Assembly (NCBI GenBank): GCA_035566015.1
Contig: DATMRS010000008.1
Span: 124,001-188,000, forward strand
Direction: 5' to 3'
DNA length: 64,000 bases
Origin: DATMRS01 sp035566015
GTDB lineage: Bacteria; Pseudomonadota; Alphaproteobacteria; Sphingomonadales; Sphingomonadaceae
Numbering within the stretch: the first letter of the stretch is position 1; each line of letters begins with the position of its first letter. Position numbers and translations under genes: made by a program. Below the pieces are notes generated by a model. That model was not told where the DNA came from. It saw only the letters and a program-made list of their open reading frames with translations, and ran no database searches. Below, one piece after another: positions 45,066 to 54,039 of the stretch.

Positions 45066-45821
45066 ATGACGATGCAGCCGCGATTTGCGATCGAGGAGGG
45101 GATCACCCATCGCTGGCATGGGCGGCGGCCCGGCGGGCTGGAGGGCGCGATCGTCCATTATGACGCGGGACGGACGCGATCGGCGCATGCCCCCGGCGAT
45201 GCCGAATGGGGTGCGCGCGCGACGCTGGCGAGCGGCGAGCGCCAAGGATTCGCCTTCGTCACGATCGGGCGGAGCGGCATGGTGCATCTGCCCGCGAATA
45301 TGGACTGGGAGGCCTGGGGTTATCATGCGGGCGAAAGCCGCTGCCCCGCGACGGGCCGCACCGGGGTGAGCCTTTATTATGTCGGGATCGAGGTCAACTC
45401 GCCCGGATTCGTCTATCCGACCGCCGACCCGGACCTGTTCGTCCCCTGGTTCGAAGCGGTGCGCGATGGGCGCGGCAACCCGATGCTCGACGCCACGGGC
45501 CGCGCCGAGCCGGCGCGCGAGGGCGGCGAAACCTACCGGCGGAGCGAGGTCCGCGTGGTGACGGCGCAGGCAGGAAATATCCGGCCGGGCGCCTATGTGC
45601 CCTATACGGAGGCGCAGCAGGACGCGCTGGTCGGCCTGCTGCTGTGGCTGAAGGCGCATTATCGGGGGAGCTTCCGCCTCGATCGCGTGTTCGGCCATGA
45701 TGAGGTGGCGCCGCGCCGCAAGCTCGATCCCGGCGGCGCGCTGGGTGAGGGAAGGACGGCGATGCCGATGGCGGCGTTCCGCGCGCGGCTGCGGGACTAT
45801 GAGGCGGTGGCGACGGCCTGA
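45066..45821 (+). CDS. N-acetylmuramoyl-L-alanine amidase, Amidase_2 fold
   Basis: The protein (251 aa) probably cleaves the amide bond between MurNAc and the stem peptide. Zinc-site features are AIVHYDAGRT near residue 30 and VFGHDEVAPRRKLDPGGAL near the C-terminus, in which H, K and D follow the T7 lysozyme/AmpD pattern. There is no signal peptide, so it may act in the cytoplasm (as AmpD) or be released otherwise. The start has GGAGG upstream. Confidence 0.8.
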   Translation: MTMQPRFAIEEGITHRWHGRRPGGLEGAIVHYDAGRTRSAHAPGDAEWGARATLASGERQGFAFVTIGRSGMVHLPANMDWEAWGYHAGESRCPATGRTGVSLYYVGIEVNSPGFVYPTADPDLFVPWFEAVRDGRGNPMLDATGRAEPAREGGETYRRSEVRVVTAQAGNIRPGAYVPYTEAQQDALVGLLLWLKAHYRGSFRLDRVFGHDEVAPRRKLDPGGALGEGRTAMPMAAFRARLRDYEAVATA

Positions 45822-45850
45822 GACGCGCGTCTGTTTTTCGGGAGCAGGGC

Positions 45851-46009
45851 ATGAAGGCGTTGGGCAAATCGACGGCGCTGGCGATTGGACTGGTGATCGG
45901 CGCGATCATCGGGCTCATCATCGGCGATATCGCGATGGGGCTGGGAATCGGCATCGCCCTTGGCATCGCGATCGGCATGGTCGCGGACGGCGCGAAACCG
46001 AAAGGCTGA
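45851..46009 (+). CDS. Small glycine-zipper membrane peptide
   Basis: This 52-residue reading frame begins MKALGKSTALAIGLVIG and is almost entirely a membrane segment built on repeated G-x-x-x-G/A spacings (IGLIIGDIAMGLGIGIALG). A GGGAGCAGGG ribosome binding site stands just upstream. Flanking genes are 29 bp and 3 bp away on the same strand, so it is likely co-expressed with the amidase and the DUF4336 gene. Similar small hydrophobic proteins are known, but no function can be given. Confidence 0.6.
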   Translation: MKALGKSTALAIGLVIGAIIGLIIGDIAMGLGIGIALGIAIGMVADGAKPKG

Positions 46010-46012
46010 ACG

Positions 46013-46750
46013 ATGGCGACGAGCCCCACCTACGCGCCGCTGAACGTGCTGAAGCCGGTGTGCGACGATGTGTGGATCGTCGACGGGCCGCTGATCGATT
46101 TCGGCCCCCCATGGCTGCATTTTCCCTTTCCGACGCGGATGACAGTCGTGCGGACTGGCGAGGCGTTGTTCGTCCACTCGCCGACGCCGTTGACCACCGA
46201 TCTTGCGGAGGCGGTTCGCGGGCCGGGCGCGCCGCGCTGGCTGATCGGGCCGAGCACGATCCATTATTGGTGGCTGCCCGAATGGCGCGCGGCCTTCCCC
46301 GATGCCGGGTTGTTCCTCGCGCCCGGCATCGTCGAACGGGCGAAGGGACGCATCGCTTCACCCCATGCCGTGCTCGATCGTGATGAAGGCTGGCCCTGGT
46401 CCGACGCGATCCGCACATGGGTGTTCCGCGGGCGTGGCGTGAGCGAGGTGGTCTTCTTCCACCGTGCGAGCCGGACGCTGATCCTGACCGACTTCATCGA
46501 GAATTTCGAAGCGGAACGGATCGCCTCCCCCTGGGCGCGGGCCATCGCGCGGCTGGGCCGCGTGATCGACCCGGAGGGCAGCATGCCGCGCGACATGCGC
46601 CTCGCCTACCGTCGCGAACGCCCCCGGCTACGCGCCGCGATCGAGGAGATGATCGCGCTCGATCCGGCGCGGGTCATCCTGGCGCATGGGCGATGGTATG
46701 AAGAGAACGGCGCGGCGGAATTGCGGCGGGCGTTTGGATGGTTGCTGTGA
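46013..46750 (+). CDS. DUF4336 domain protein
   Basis: The protein (245 aa) has the layout of DUF4336, a family related to the metallo-beta-lactamase fold but with altered metal ligands: DDVWIVDGPLIDFG, TRMTVVRTGEALFVHSPTPL, a HRASRTLILTDFIENF strand pair and a C-terminal VILAHGRWY. Its reaction is unknown. It starts 3 bases after the glycine-zipper peptide. Confidence 0.75.
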   Translation: MATSPTYAPLNVLKPVCDDVWIVDGPLIDFGPPWLHFPFPTRMTVVRTGEALFVHSPTPLTTDLAEAVRGPGAPRWLIGPSTIHYWWLPEWRAAFPDAGLFLAPGIVERAKGRIASPHAVLDRDEGWPWSDAIRTWVFRGRGVSEVVFFHRASRTLILTDFIENFEAERIASPWARAIARLGRVIDPEGSMPRDMRLAYRRERPRLRAAIEEMIALDPARVILAHGRWYEENGAAELRRAFGWLL

Positions 46751-46963
46751 GGGGCTTCAGTCGGCGAGCTGACCATATATCCGAAACCAGTCGGCCAATC
46801 CTTCCTGCGACAAGCTAACGGGTTTCGCTGTTCCGGCGGGCCGACGTGATCGTTCCGGAAATGCGCTTCTTCCGCAAAATCGAACTCATCGGCGGGAAGG
46901 ACGGCGCGCCATCGCCGCTATGATGGCGTGGCGCATCGCCTTCGTGGCGATCGTTCTCCCCCC

Positions 46964-48148
46964 TCACAGCACCTCGAACAAGGCCGCGGCGCCCATGCCG
47001 CCGCCGACGCACATGGTGGTGACGACGCGCTTTGCGCCGCGGCGCTTGCCTTCGATGAGTGCGTGGCCGACCATGCGCGCACCCGACATGCCGTAAGGAT
47101 GGCCGATCGAGATCGCGCCGCCGTCCACGTTGAGGATATTATCGGGGATGCCGAGCGTGTCGCGGCAGTAGATTACCTGGACGGCGAACGCCTCGTTCAG
47201 TTCCCACAGGTCGATATCGGCGACGGTGAGGCCGAAGCGATCGAGCAGCTTGGGCACGGCGAAGACGGGGCCGATGCCCATTTCGTCGGGCTTCGTGCCT
47301 GCCACCGCCATGCCGACATAGCGGCCGAGCGGGGCAAGGCCGCGCGCTTCGGCGACCGAACGCTCCATGACGATGCAAGCCGACGCGCCGTCCGAAAGCT
47401 GGCTGGCATTGCCGGCGGTGATGACGCCGGCAGGACCGACGACAGGTTGCAGGCCGGCGAGCGCCTCGATCGTCGTCTCGGGGCGGTTGCCCTCGTCCTT
47501 GGCGAGGGTGACTTCCTTTTGAGAGGTTTCGCCGGTGGCCTTGTCGGTGAGGGTCATCGTCGCGGTGACAGGGACGATCTCGGCATCGAAGCGGCCAGCG
47601 GCCTGCGCGGCGGCGGTGCGCTGCTGCGACTGAAGGGCGTAGGCGTCCTGCGCCTCGCGACTGATATTATAGCGCTTCGCCACCACCTCGGCGGTTTGCA
47701 GCATCGGCATGTAGACGTCTTTCACCATCGCCAGCAGCTCGGGATCGGGGGTGATCCGCAGATCCTTCGTCTGGACGAGCGAGATCGATTCGACGCCGCC
47801 CGCGACGACGACATCGACGCGATCGACAAGCACCTTCTTCGCCGCCATCGATATGGCTTCGAGGCCCGAGGCGCACTGGCGATCGACTGAGACGCCTGCG
47901 ACCGTCACCGGCAGGCCGGCGCGCAACGCGGCGGTGCGGCCGATCGTCGCCTGCACCCCCTGCTGGAGCGCCGCGCCGATGATGCAGTCCTCGATCTCCG
48001 CCGGATCGACCTTCGCGCGCTCGACGGCGGCGCGGATCGCATGGGCGGCGAGCGTGGGGGAGGGCGTGGCGTTGAACGCGCCGCGGTAGGCGCGGCCAAT
48101 CGGCGTCCGCGCGGTGGAAACGATGACGGCGTCACGCATATTCGGCAT
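46964..48148 (-). CDS. Acetyl-CoA C-acyltransferase (thiolase)
   Basis: A thiolase (394 aa) that either splits 3-ketoacyl-CoA or condenses two acetyl-CoA. The nucleophilic cysteine is in SVDRQCASGLEAI near residue 91, followed by AGGVESIS, NEAFAVQ, the catalytic histidine in GHPYGMSG near 352, and the second cysteine in CVGGGMGAA near 382. Whether it is biosynthetic or degradative cannot be settled; no other beta-oxidation genes are adjacent. Confidence 0.92.
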   Translation of the reverse strand: MPNMRDAVIVSTARTPIGRAYRGAFNATPSPTLAAHAIRAAVERAKVDPAEIEDCIIGAALQQGVQATIGRTAALRAGLPVTVAGVSVDRQCASGLEAISMAAKKVLVDRVDVVVAGGVESISLVQTKDLRITPDPELLAMVKDVYMPMLQTAEVVAKRYNISREAQDAYALQSQQRTAAAQAAGRFDAEIVPVTATMTLTDKATGETSQKEVTLAKDEGNRPETTIEALAGLQPVVGPAGVITAGNASQLSDGASACIVMERSVAEARGLAPLGRYVGMAVAGTKPDEMGIGPVFAVPKLLDRFGLTVADIDLWELNEAFAVQVIYCRDTLGIPDNILNVDGGAISIGHPYGMSGARMVGHALIEGKRRGAKRVVTTMCVGGGMGAAALFEVL

Positions 48149-48240
48149 CTCCCTTGGACTGGCGGCCTGTTGTGGCGCGGGTTGCGGACGGCGTCCAGCG
48201 GGTCGGGGCGGAGAGGGGGGAGGTGCTTCTACAACGCAGT

Positions 48241-48336
48241 TGTCATTCCCGCGCAGGCGGGAATCCCTAAGCGCGGCGTTCCGACGGATTTCCCTCCCGC
48301 TGTGCCTTATGGATTCCCGCCTTCGCGGGAATGACG
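48241..48336. repeat. Palindromic element, ATTCCCGC type, copy 1
   Basis: A 96-bp unit starts TGTCATTCCCGCGCAGGCGG and ends with the inverted CCCGCCTTCGCGGGAATGACG. Each end is a hairpin (ATTCCCGC/GCGGGAAT), and the middle is unrelated sequence. It fills the gap between the thiolase and kdpD genes and ends 7 bases before the kdpD stop codon. Confidence 0.85.
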
Positions 48337-48342
48337 GAGAGT

Positions 48343-51045
48343 TTAGGCCTCGGGAGTTCCGTTTTCGTCCTCGCTTTCCCCGTCGGGCGCGGCGAGGGCG
48401 AGGAGGGTCTCGGGGAAGTGGAGGGTGAAGCGCGCGCCGCCTTCGTTCGCCCGGTTGGTGGCGGAGACGGCGATGTCCATCGCGTCAGCCAGCCCCTTGA
48501 CGATCGCGAGGCCGAGGCCGGTGGCGTTGCCGCGATCGCGTTTCTCGCCGCGCAGGAAGCCTTCGAAGATGTGCGGCGCCTGATCGGGGCGAAGACCCGG
48601 TCCCTCGTCGAGCACGGCGAGCGTGATGCCGTCATGGACGCGGCGGCCCTCCAGCGTGATCGGCGCGTCGCCGCCGCCATGGCGCTGGGCATTGTCGATG
48701 AGGTTGACGAGCATGTGGTTGAGAAGCCGCTGATCGACCGAGACGCGCGGCAGATCCGGCGGAATGTCGAGCACGATGCGCGCGGGATCGAGCGTGGCGC
48801 GCAGGTCGTGGGCGGCGGCGGCGACCGCCTCGACCAGATCGGTCGGCTCGGCGGCGATGTTGAGCGCCCCCGCCTCCACGCGCGACATGTCGACGATGTC
48901 GGCGAGAAAGCGGCTGAGCCGCCGCGTCTCGACGCGCAGCGTGCCGAGCAGCGCGGGATCGGGCGGCCCTTCCTCTTCCTTGTCGAGCGCGTCGGCGGCG
49001 GCGATGACGGCGGTGAGCGGCACGCGGACATCGTCGCCGATCGAGGAGATGAGCGCGGCGCGCAGCCGGTTGCGCTCGCCTGCCACCGTCACCTCGCGCA
49101 TGTCGCCTTCGAGGCGGACGCGCTCATAGGCGAGCGCGGCCTGGCCGATCAGCGTGGCGAGCAGGATCGCGCGATCGGGCGGCACCGGCGTGCGCCCGCG
49201 CGGCTCCACCAGCCCCAGTACCGCCATCGTGCCGAGCGAGGTCTTGAGCGGATGGAACTGCCAGTCGGCGGCGGCGAGCGTGGAGGTGTCGCGCCCCGTC
49301 GGCTCGCCATGATCGAACGCCCATTCGGCGGCGGTCATCTCGACCGGGCCGAGCGACTCGGCGCGGGGCGGCGCCGCCTCAATCATCACTAGCACGCCGT
49401 CGCGCCGGGCGAGGAGCACGGTGTCGACGCCGAGGAGGCGCGAGACTTCGGCGCAGATCGCGCCGGCGGTATCCTTTTCCTTGGAGACGATGGCGAGTTG
49501 CTGCGCGAAAGCGGCGATGCTCGCATTTTCGCGTGCGCTGCGCGCGCCGATCGTCGCCTCCGACCGCAGCCGCCCGGCCATGCGGCTCGCCACCATCGCC
49601 ACGGCGGCGAGGACCAGCAGGGTCGCGATATTGGGCGCGTCGCGGATGATGAGCGTGTGCAGCGGCTCCAGGAAGAAATAGCCGTAGGCGAGCGCGGAGA
49701 GCAGGCTCGCCAACAGGCCGACGCGGATGCCGAACAGGGTGGCGGCGGCAATCACCGGAAGGAGATAGAGCATGTCCACCGATCCCGCCGAGATGATCGG
49801 GACGAGCCCCAGCGCGGCAAGCGTGGTCAGCGCCACCATGCCCGTGGCGATGCCATAGTCGCGCAGCCGGACGCCCAGCGGCGGGCGTGGCGCGGCCTCG
49901 GCCGGCGCGGCGCCGGGGGGCGAGGTAGGCCGGGTGGCGGAAGGGATGACGTGGATCGCCACGCCCGCGAAACCGTGGAGCAGCCGGTTGACGACCGAGC
50001 CGTGGCGCAGCGTGAACCACCAGCTACGCTGCGACTTGCCGATGACGAGCTGCGTCGCGCCCATTTCGGCAAGCTGGGCGCGTATCCCCTCGGCGACATT
50101 GGTGGCGGGCACGGTGGCGAGCGTCGCGCCGAGGCTGGCGGCAAGCTGGAGCGCGTGGGCGAGCTGGGTTTGCGCCTCCTCGCCCAGCGCGCGGGTGCGC
50201 GGCGTTTCGACGTGGAGCGCGGTCCATGGCGCGCGCAACGCATCGGCGAGGCGTTTGGCGGCGCGGACCAGCGTCTCGCTGCCCGGCAGCTCGCTGACCG
50301 CGACGAGCACCCGCTCGCCGGCGGTACGAATGCCGCGATCGACGCCCTCCATCTCCTCCAGTTGGGCATCGACGGCGAGCGCGGCGCGGCGCAACGCCAG
50401 CTCGCGCAGCGCGGAGAGGTTCGGCCGCGAGAAATAATGGGCGAGGACGCGGCTCACCTCCTCGGGGACATGGACCTTGCCCTCCTTCAGCCGCTCGACG
50501 ATCTCGTCGGGGGGCAGGTCGATCAGCTCGATATCGGCGCGATCGACCAGCGCGTCGGGAACGGTGGCGGCTACCTGGACGCGACTGAACTGCGCGGCGA
50601 CGTCGGTCAGGCTCTCGATATGCTGGACGTTGAGCGTGGTCGCGACGTCGATACCGGCGGCGAGCAGCTCCTCGACATCCTGCCAGCGGCGGGGATGGCG
50701 GCTGCCCGGCGCGTTGACGTGCGCGAGATCGTCCATCAGCACGAGCGCGGGCGCGCGCGCGACGATCGCGTCGAGATCGGCCTCCTCCTGCCGGCGCCCG
50801 TCCCGCTCGACCACATGGCGCGGCACCGTCTCGAAACGGCGGGCGAGCGCCTCGATATCGGCGCGGCCGTGCGTCTCGATCGCGCCGATCACGACGTCGA
50901 GACCGGCGCGCCGTCGCGTCGCGCCTTCGCGCAGCATTTCCAATGTCTTGCCGACCCCTGGCGCGGCGCCCAGGAATATCTTGAGCTTCGCCCGGGGGAC
51001 GGAGGGCGCATCAGGCGCGGGCCGGGATGGATCGGACGACGGCAC
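48343..51045 (-). CDS. kdpD: KdpD-type sensor protein lacking the phospho-acceptor histidine
   Basis: The protein (900 aa) has the full KdpD layout: a cytosolic KdpD domain with P-loop GAAPGVGKT (about residue 26) and LVLMDDLAHVNAPGSRHPRR, a Usp-like domain (about 250-365), four membrane segments (about 395-495), a GAF region, a HisKA region and a HATPase domain with LVNLIDNAQRHG, DEGPGL and GLGLAIVKG. In the H-box, where family members read SHDLRTP, this one reads GDDVRVP: Asp671 (codon complement of 49033-49035, GAC) replaces the histidine. The family senses K+ limitation or turgor and controls kdpFABC, but neither kdpE nor kdpFABC is present within the window. Confidence 0.9.
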   Translation of the reverse strand: MPSSDPSRPAPDAPSVPRAKLKIFLGAAPGVGKTLEMLREGATRRRAGLDVVIGAIETHGRADIEALARRFETVPRHVVERDGRRQEEADLDAIVARAPALVLMDDLAHVNAPGSRHPRRWQDVEELLAAGIDVATTLNVQHIESLTDVAAQFSRVQVAATVPDALVDRADIELIDLPPDEIVERLKEGKVHVPEEVSRVLAHYFSRPNLSALRELALRRAALAVDAQLEEMEGVDRGIRTAGERVLVAVSELPGSETLVRAAKRLADALRAPWTALHVETPRTRALGEEAQTQLAHALQLAASLGATLATVPATNVAEGIRAQLAEMGATQLVIGKSQRSWWFTLRHGSVVNRLLHGFAGVAIHVIPSATRPTSPPGAAPAEAAPRPPLGVRLRDYGIATGMVALTTLAALGLVPIISAGSVDMLYLLPVIAAATLFGIRVGLLASLLSALAYGYFFLEPLHTLIIRDAPNIATLLVLAAVAMVASRMAGRLRSEATIGARSARENASIAAFAQQLAIVSKEKDTAGAICAEVSRLLGVDTVLLARRDGVLVMIEAAPPRAESLGPVEMTAAEWAFDHGEPTGRDTSTLAAADWQFHPLKTSLGTMAVLGLVEPRGRTPVPPDRAILLATLIGQAALAYERVRLEGDMREVTVAGERNRLRAALISSIGDDVRVPLTAVIAAADALDKEEEGPPDPALLGTLRVETRRLSRFLADIVDMSRVEAGALNIAAEPTDLVEAVAAAAHDLRATLDPARIVLDIPPDLPRVSVDQRLLNHMLVNLIDNAQRHGGGDAPITLEGRRVHDGITLAVLDEGPGLRPDQAPHIFEGFLRGEKRDRGNATGLGLAIVKGLADAMDIAVSATNRANEGGARFTLHFPETLLALAAPDGESEDENGTPEA

Positions 51046-51212
51046 GCCGAGCCTTTAGCGCATCGAATGCCGGCGCAACAACCTCCCGCCGCCAACGCTC
51101 CCGTCGTCCTTCGTGCCCGGCCCGCCGATTTCGCCGCTCGACACCGGCGACTCGCCCGCGATAAGGGCGGGGTGGGCGAGCGACGGCGAAGCGGACGGGG
51201 ATCGGCACGGGA

Positions 51213-52235
51213 ATGACCATCTGGGTTAAGTTGCTCGACCGGACGGCCGTGCTTTTCCTGGGCGTTGCGGTAGGCGTGGCGATGGGCCTCGCCTTTGCCG
51301 GCGGCGAGGAAGAGGAAGCGCCGCTGCCGGTGCCCGCGACGCAATCCTCCGCGCCCGCGCCGGCGTCCTCCGCGTCTCCTTCCTCCACCAGGAGGCCGGC
51401 GCAGGGCCAGCCTCGTCTGGCCGACAACCGGCCCGTCACCCCCGGCCTCGGCCAAAGCAGCGACCCCGGCCTTGATCTCGCGGCGCCGTTCGGGCCGCAT
51501 CTGCTGTCGACGGTGGCGCAGGGCGGCAAGGTGCGCGTCGGCGTCTTCGGCGACAGCTATGGCGACGGCATCTGGTCCGCGCTCTACCATCTGCTGCCCG
51601 CCAAGCGGCAATATGAAGTGGTGAAGTTCAGCCAGCAATCGACCGGCTTTACCCGCTATGGCAGCCTCAACCTCGAAGATCATCTGCGCGAGCAGATCGC
51701 CGACAAGCCGATCGACATCGCCGTCATCTCCTTCGGCGCGAACGACACGCAAGGGGTGATGGCGGGCCGCCATGCCGCGAAGCTGCTCAGCCCCGAATGG
51801 CAGGCGATCGTCGGCAAAAGGGTTGAGGGTTTCATCCGGATACTCAGGCAGCAGGGGGCGATGGTCTATTGGGTCGGCCTGCCTCGGATGCGCAAGCCGA
51901 GCTACGACGCCGATATCGCCGGCATGAACCTTTTCTATGCGCGCAAGATGAAGGAGCTGGGCGTGCCCTGGATCGATACCGCGCCGCTTTCGGTGGATGC
52001 CGACGGCAATTATGCGCCATATCTGCCCGATGGGCCCGACCAGAAGCGCATCCTGATCCGCGCCAATGACGGCATCCACATGTCGATGATCGGTTATCAG
52101 CGGATCACGCGCGGGCTGGCGAAGCGGATCGACCATTATGTCGATGCGGCGAGGCGCCAGGCGGGCGTTACGCCGCTCTCGGGCACGGCATCGGCACGGA
52201 CCGACGAAACGGGCACGGGGATGCGCGCATCGTGA
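51213..52235 (+). CDS. SGNH-hydrolase-fold exported protein (DUF459-like)
   Basis: The protein (340 aa) has an N-terminal signal anchor (LDRTAVLFLGVAVGVAMGLAF), a Ser/Pro/Ala-rich linker and an SGNH domain. Catalytic blocks are complete: VGVFGDSYGDG (Ser) near residue 110, ISFGANDTQG (Asn), and the C-terminal ANDGIHMSMIGY (Asp-x-x-His). The domain should face the periplasm, where it may hydrolyse or transfer an acyl ester. It overlaps the next SGNH gene by 4 bp, so the two are coupled. It is divergent from kdpD. Confidence 0.8.
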   Translation: MTIWVKLLDRTAVLFLGVAVGVAMGLAFAGGEEEEAPLPVPATQSSAPAPASSASPSSTRRPAQGQPRLADNRPVTPGLGQSSDPGLDLAAPFGPHLLSTVAQGGKVRVGVFGDSYGDGIWSALYHLLPAKRQYEVVKFSQQSTGFTRYGSLNLEDHLREQIADKPIDIAVISFGANDTQGVMAGRHAAKLLSPEWQAIVGKRVEGFIRILRQQGAMVYWVGLPRMRKPSYDADIAGMNLFYARKMKELGVPWIDTAPLSVDADGNYAPYLPDGPDQKRILIRANDGIHMSMIGYQRITRGLAKRIDHYVDAARRQAGVTPLSGTASARTDETGTGMRAS

Positions 52236-53629
52236 TTGCGCTGGCTCTGGCGGCGGCGGCGGCCGTGGCGACGCCCGGCTGCGTGGAGGGGCTGTGCAAC
52301 GTCAAAGCGCTCGACCCCTGGTTCGAGAAACTGGCGAAGGCCGGTCATCAGGAGGGGCGGCGGCCGCTCCATATCCTCCAGATCGGCGACAGTCACACGG
52401 CGGGCGACACGCTGACCGCGCCGTGGCGCGACATCCTGCAACAGCGTTACGGCAGCGGCGGGCGCGGCGTGCTGCCTCCCGGCCGGCCGTGGCAGGGCTA
52501 TTTCGTGCGCGGCATGACGGCGGAAATGTCCGATGGCTGGTCGCTGGCGGCGACGTTCGGGCCGGGATCGTCGGACCCGCGCCCGCCACTCGGCCTTTCG
52601 GGATTCAGTCTCACCTCGCGGCGCCCCGGCGCGCGGATCGCGCTGACCGCCGATGCGGGCGAAATGTTCGATCGGTTCACCGTCTGCGCGATCGCCGGGC
52701 CGCGCGCCGGCGCCTTGCGGCTCACTATCGGCCAGGTGAGCGAGCGGATGAACCTCGACAGCGCGATCCAGCGGCCGCAATGCCGCACGCTGACGACGGC
52801 GCAGCCGCAATTCACCGCCGAGGTGGTGGCGGAGGGCGATCCGGTGACGATCACCTCCTGGGCGACGTTCCGCGACGCGGGCGGCGTGGCCGTCTCGAAC
52901 CTCGGCGTCGTCGGGTCGCAGCTCGTCCATTTCGCGCGAACCGACGACGCGGTCGTCGCCGAGGAGCTACGGACCTACAAGCCCGACCTGATCGTGCTCG
53001 CCTTCGGCACGAACGAGGGCTTCGCGCCGGTCTTCCGGCCGTCCGAATATGAGGTGCTGCTCCGGACGCAGATCGGGCGGCTGCGGCGGCTGTCGGGGGG
53101 AACGCCGATCCTGCTGATCGGCGCGCCCGACGCCAGCTCGCGTCGTGAGGCGATGCGCCATAATGCGCCGGGGCCGACGCCGCCCGCCTGCCCCGAGCCG
53201 ACGACGGTGACGGTCGCCGCACCCGCGCCGACGCCGCCTCCCCCGCAGAGCCGATCGCCGATCGACGAGGTGATGGCGGACCTGCGCGGCAGCGAGGGCG
53301 AGCCCGATCCCGCGCCCGCGCCGGCGGTCGCCCGACCGACGACGACACGCGTGCAATGGGCGGTGCGCGGCGCCGATCCGCTGTTCCCGCCCGCGGGCCT
53401 CGCCTCGGTGCGCGAGGTGCAGCGGCGGGTGGCGCATGCGCTGGGCGTCGCCTTCTGGGACTGGAACGCGCGGATGGGCGGGGCCTGCTCGGCAGTGCGC
53501 TGGACCAAGGCCGATCCGCCGCTGATGCGGGGCGACTATGTCCACTTCACCTCGGCGGGCAGCAAGATCATCGGCGAGCGGCTGGAGAGCGACCTTACCA
53601 AGGCCGCCCAGATCGAGGCGCGGCGCTGA
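52232..53629 (+). CDS. Second SGNH-fold exported protein
   Basis: The protein (465 aa) has a short signal peptide (ALALAAAAAVATPG) and begins at a GTG overlapping the previous stop. Catalytic blocks are complete: ILQIGDSHTAGD near residue 50, LAFGTNEGF near 255, and GDYVHFTSAGSKII near 440. A Pro/Ala-rich insert of about 90 residues separates the last two blocks. The GDSH variant and the beta-rich insert after block I resemble SGNH proteins of polymer O-acetylation systems. Together with the MBOAT gene downstream it probably moves acyl groups onto an envelope polymer. Confidence 0.78.
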   Translation: MIALALAAAAAVATPGCVEGLCNVKALDPWFEKLAKAGHQEGRRPLHILQIGDSHTAGDTLTAPWRDILQQRYGSGGRGVLPPGRPWQGYFVRGMTAEMSDGWSLAATFGPGSSDPRPPLGLSGFSLTSRRPGARIALTADAGEMFDRFTVCAIAGPRAGALRLTIGQVSERMNLDSAIQRPQCRTLTTAQPQFTAEVVAEGDPVTITSWATFRDAGGVAVSNLGVVGSQLVHFARTDDAVVAEELRTYKPDLIVLAFGTNEGFAPVFRPSEYEVLLRTQIGRLRRLSGGTPILLIGAPDASSRREAMRHNAPGPTPPACPEPTTVTVAAPAPTPPPPQSRSPIDEVMADLRGSEGEPDPAPAPAVARPTTTRVQWAVRGADPLFPPAGLASVREVQRRVAHALGVAFWDWNARMGGACSAVRWTKADPPLMRGDYVHFTSAGSKIIGERLESDLTKAAQIEARR

Positions 53630-53652
53630 GGATGGCGGATAACTCTATCTGC

Positions 53653-53745
53653 CGTCATTCCGGCGAAAGCCGGAATCCATGGAAGCGAGTCGCTCCATGA
53701 CGAGCCGAGCCGAGTCCATGGACCCCGACTTTCGTCGGAGTGACG
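53653..53745. repeat. Palindromic element, hybrid type, copy 2
   Basis: A 93-bp unit. The left arm is CGTCATTCCGGCGAAAGCC followed by GGAATCCATGG, and the right arm is CCATGGACCCCGACTTTCG followed by TCGGAGTGACG. The outer hairpins differ in sequence (ATTCCGGC versus CCCCGACT types), as in copy 3 and in the inverted copy at 55921. Confidence 0.85.
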
Positions 53746-53825
53746 GGTGGGGTGTCATATCGGGATTGAGGGGTCGGGACAGCCGCCTCGCTGTCGCAAG
53801 GTTCGCGCCCTCCGCAGCAATTTTG

Positions 53826-53919
53826 CGTCATTCCGGCGGAAGCCGGAATCCATGGACGGCGGGTCGCTCAACGAGGAAGCGAACCGAGTCCGTGGACCCC
53901 GACTTTCGTCGGGGTGACG
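53826..53919. repeat. Palindromic element, hybrid type, copy 3
   Basis: A 94-bp unit of the same type and orientation as copy 2: it starts CGTCATTCCGGCGGAAGCC and ends CCCCGACTTTCGTCGGGGTG followed by ACG. The core contains CTCAACGAGGAAGCGAACC, related to the core of the 55921 element read in the other direction. Confidence 0.85.
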
Positions 53920-53946
53920 GGTTGGGGGGTGTCTCGACACTCTCCT

Positions 53947-54039
53947 CGTCATTCCCGCGCAGGCGGGAATCCATAGACGCGACGCTGCGACCTGTTCGGG
54001 GGACCATGCATATGGATTCCCGCCTGCGCGGGAATGACG
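53947..54039. repeat. Palindromic element, ATTCCCGC type, copy 4
   Basis: A 93-bp unit starting CGTCATTCCCGCGCAGGCGG and ending CGCCTGCGCGGGAATGACG, near-perfectly palindromic over the outer 25 bases. The core is not shared with copies 1 and 6. Confidence 0.85.

Noticed and set aside
46861..46923. 20-codon reading frame beginning MRFFRKIELIGG upstream of the thiolase stop
   Set aside because: Too short, no ribosome binding site, and no partner gene; not distinguishable from chance.
53653..54039. Repeat cluster considered as a CRISPR array
   Set aside because: Units are 93-94 bp palindromes with irregular spacing (80 and 27 bp), not short identical repeats with uniform spacers, and no cas genes are near.
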